The notes below the pieces were generated by a model that worked only from the letters and a program-made list of their open reading frames with translations, was not told the origin of the DNA and did not search any database. A DNA stretch of 64,000 bases, taken from the NCBI GenBank assembly GCA_964471825.1, contig CAYYKD010000017.1:1-64000 (forward strand), in the 5' to 3' direction. The DNA is from CAYYKD01 sp964471825 (GTDB lineage Bacteria; Spirochaetota; GWE2-31-10; CAYYKD01). Position numbers and translations under genes: made by a program. Shown in pieces: positions 63,051-64,000 of this stretch. Position 1 is the first letter of the stretch, and each line of letters starts with the position of its first letter.

Positions 63051-63290
63051 CTCCCTTTTCCCATATCTGCTTTATTCTGCGTCCATCTACGAATAATCCT
63101 CTTAACGACTATCTAATTTCGTTACACTCCATTTCCGGCTGTATTTTCCGTTTGTATGCTATAGCTGTGACTTCTATCTTGACTTGTAAAGAAAAGCTTG
63201 AAAATCAGTAGTAACAGTGGCAAATTCTTGAAAGAATCTTTTAACTGCTTCTTAAACATGTTGTTGCACTACATCATACAACATTATACT

Positions 63291-63671
63291 CTAAAATGAA
63301 TAAATCTTTAACTCAGACATAACTTCTGAAATCTTTCCAAAATGTTTATCCAAAGTCCAAATAGGAGCTTTGTTTTTTATTGATAAATAAGCCAAAACAG
63401 CATCCTGAAAAGGTACAGTAACTCCTAAAGTTTTTAATCTATTTAATAACCTACCAATATAAATCCAATCTGAATTATCTATTTCTAAAAAGTAAAAGTC
63501 GTCAAGAGCCGATACGATTCTGTCAATTTCATTACTTGATCTGGCACCGTGAATGAGTTCGGCTTTAACAATACCACAAATCGCAACATCTTCTTCAATA
63601 AAAATGTTTCTCATTCTTTCCGTTGGTGACTTCCAGAAATCAATTATGACATTAGTATCTGCCAATATCAT
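63291..63671 (-). CDS. PIN-domain toxin (VapC-like)
   Basis: The 126-aa protein is a PIN-domain RNase: ILADTNVIIDFW with the first Asp, VKAELIHGAR with the Glu, and VPFQDAVLAYLSIKN with the second Asp. The C-terminus TLDKHFGKIS carries the last acidic residue. These four make the metal site. The ATG overlaps the stop of the preceding small gene by 4 bases, the classic toxin-antitoxin arrangement. Confidence 0.87.
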   Translation of the reverse strand: MILADTNVIIDFWKSPTERMRNIFIEEDVAICGIVKAELIHGARSSNEIDRIVSALDDFYFLEIDNSDWIYIGRLLNRLKTLGVTVPFQDAVLAYLSIKNKAPIWTLDKHFGKISEVMSELKIYSF

Positions 63672-63889
63672 ATTATACTTCCCTCTCGTAATAAATTAAC
63701 TGCATCACCATCAATATCAATCTTTCCGGCAAGATCAAAAAACTTATTCTTTTTATTTGAAGAAGAATTTCGATCATTTATAGGCTGTATAGTCACTATG
63801 ATCCTTTTATTTGAAATATTCAAAGGCTCATTTATCCTTATGGTCTGATTATTTATCATTTCTGCCTCAAAGATATATGCAGTTTGCAT
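63668..63889 (-). CDS. Antitoxin partner of the PIN toxin (VapB-like)
   Basis: The 73-aa protein, MQTAYIFEAEMINNQTIRIN and on, has an N-terminal strand-rich segment and an acidic C-terminal tail (DLAGKIDIDGDAVNLLREGS) like the toxin-wrapping tail of many antitoxins. A GGAGG site precedes the ATG. Its stop overlaps the toxin ATG by 4 bases. The first twelve bases (ATGCAAACTGCA) are identical to those of the truncated antitoxin at 61636. Confidence 0.72.
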   Translation of the reverse strand: MQTAYIFEAEMINNQTIRINEPLNISNKRIIVTIQPINDRNSSSNKKNKFFDLAGKIDIDGDAVNLLREGSII

Positions 63890-64000
63890 AAGTCCTCCTA
63901 TATAAAAACAATCCTAATAGTTGATGATAGCGTTAAATAATAAATAAATCAAGTCAAATATGCCCTATTTTATGCATAACCTTGATCTTATGAAAACGAT

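Noticed and set aside
1..64000. CRISPR array
   Set aside because: No regularly spaced direct repeats of 24-40 bases were seen. The only exact repeat of this size occurs twice, about 870 bases apart.
1..64000. Complete insertion sequence or prophage
   Set aside because: No transposase, integrase or phage structural gene was recognised; the Rpn-type fragments lack their nuclease domain.

Overview
The window is AT-rich (by eye roughly 36-37% G+C) and looks like a chromosomal segment of an anaerobic, Gram-negative-type bacterium. Supporting signs are secreted beta-barrel-like and lipoprotein-like proteins, an [FeFe]-hydrogenase, many PAS-type sensors, and strong AGGAGG-type ribosome binding sites, which argue against Bacteroidetes. 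The PilZ-containing protein at 40095-41306 and several relaxed signal peptides are compatible with a spirochaete or relative, but this assignment is a low-confidence inference. One 10-base N run (44169-44178) marks an assembly gap, so this is a draft contig.

Layout. 1-362: tRNA-Trp (cut by the window edge), rpmG and tRNA-Thr. 539-6835: copper ATPase, leuCD, ilvC and an AIM24-family protein, all on the minus strand. 7120-11399: plus-strand genes for a radical SAM protein, ThrH, an HDOD protein, and an outer-membrane-like protein overlapping a lipoprotein phosphoesterase. 11396-16931: a minus-strand operon fabF-fabG-hadA-like-hadB-like-diguanylate cyclase-rsfS-yitT. 17235-21557: a very large multi-PAS hybrid kinase, followed by a gene-poor stretch (21558-23949) with two small secreted or membrane proteins. 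23950-32334: aminotransferase, glgC, surE, a hybrid kinase, an outer-membrane-like protein and a divergent CobT. 32787-43361: an atypical SDR, a CheB-CheR-PAS fusion, a secreted protein/TPR pair, a degenerate PilZ protein, Hsp33, a CheY-like protein and Rex. 43683-52021: sigma factor, ClpC-type ATPase, J-domain protein, YmdB, RNase Y, ArfB and a methyltransferase. 52120-54084: an arsenic operon (arsR-arsC-acr3) with a clear promoter. 54100-60396: a PAS-REC-HPt protein, a 1145-residue single-chain flavin/[FeFe]-hydrogenase fusion, a HEAT-repeat protein and a PD-(D/E)XK-like protein. 60537-63889: an accessory region with two toxin-antitoxin pairs, a truncated antitoxin, decayed Rpn-type nuclease genes and dispersed repeats.

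How the genes work together. Housekeeping pathways (branched-chain amino acids, type II fatty acid synthesis with a MaoC-type dehydratase pair, glycogen) are interleaved with signalling: two hybrid kinases, a CheB/CheR fusion, a stand-alone receiver, a diguanylate cyclase and an HDOD protein. Redox control (Rex, hydrogenase, Hsp33) and proteostasis (ClpC, J-domain protein, RNase Y, ArfB, RsfS) are also well represented. The most unusual single gene is the hydrogenase fusion, which appears to join an NAD(P)H-oxidising GltD-like module, a complete H-cluster domain and a C-terminal thioredoxin-like [2Fe-2S] domain in one chain. The most structurally unusual region is the decayed toxin-antitoxin/nuclease zone at the right end.
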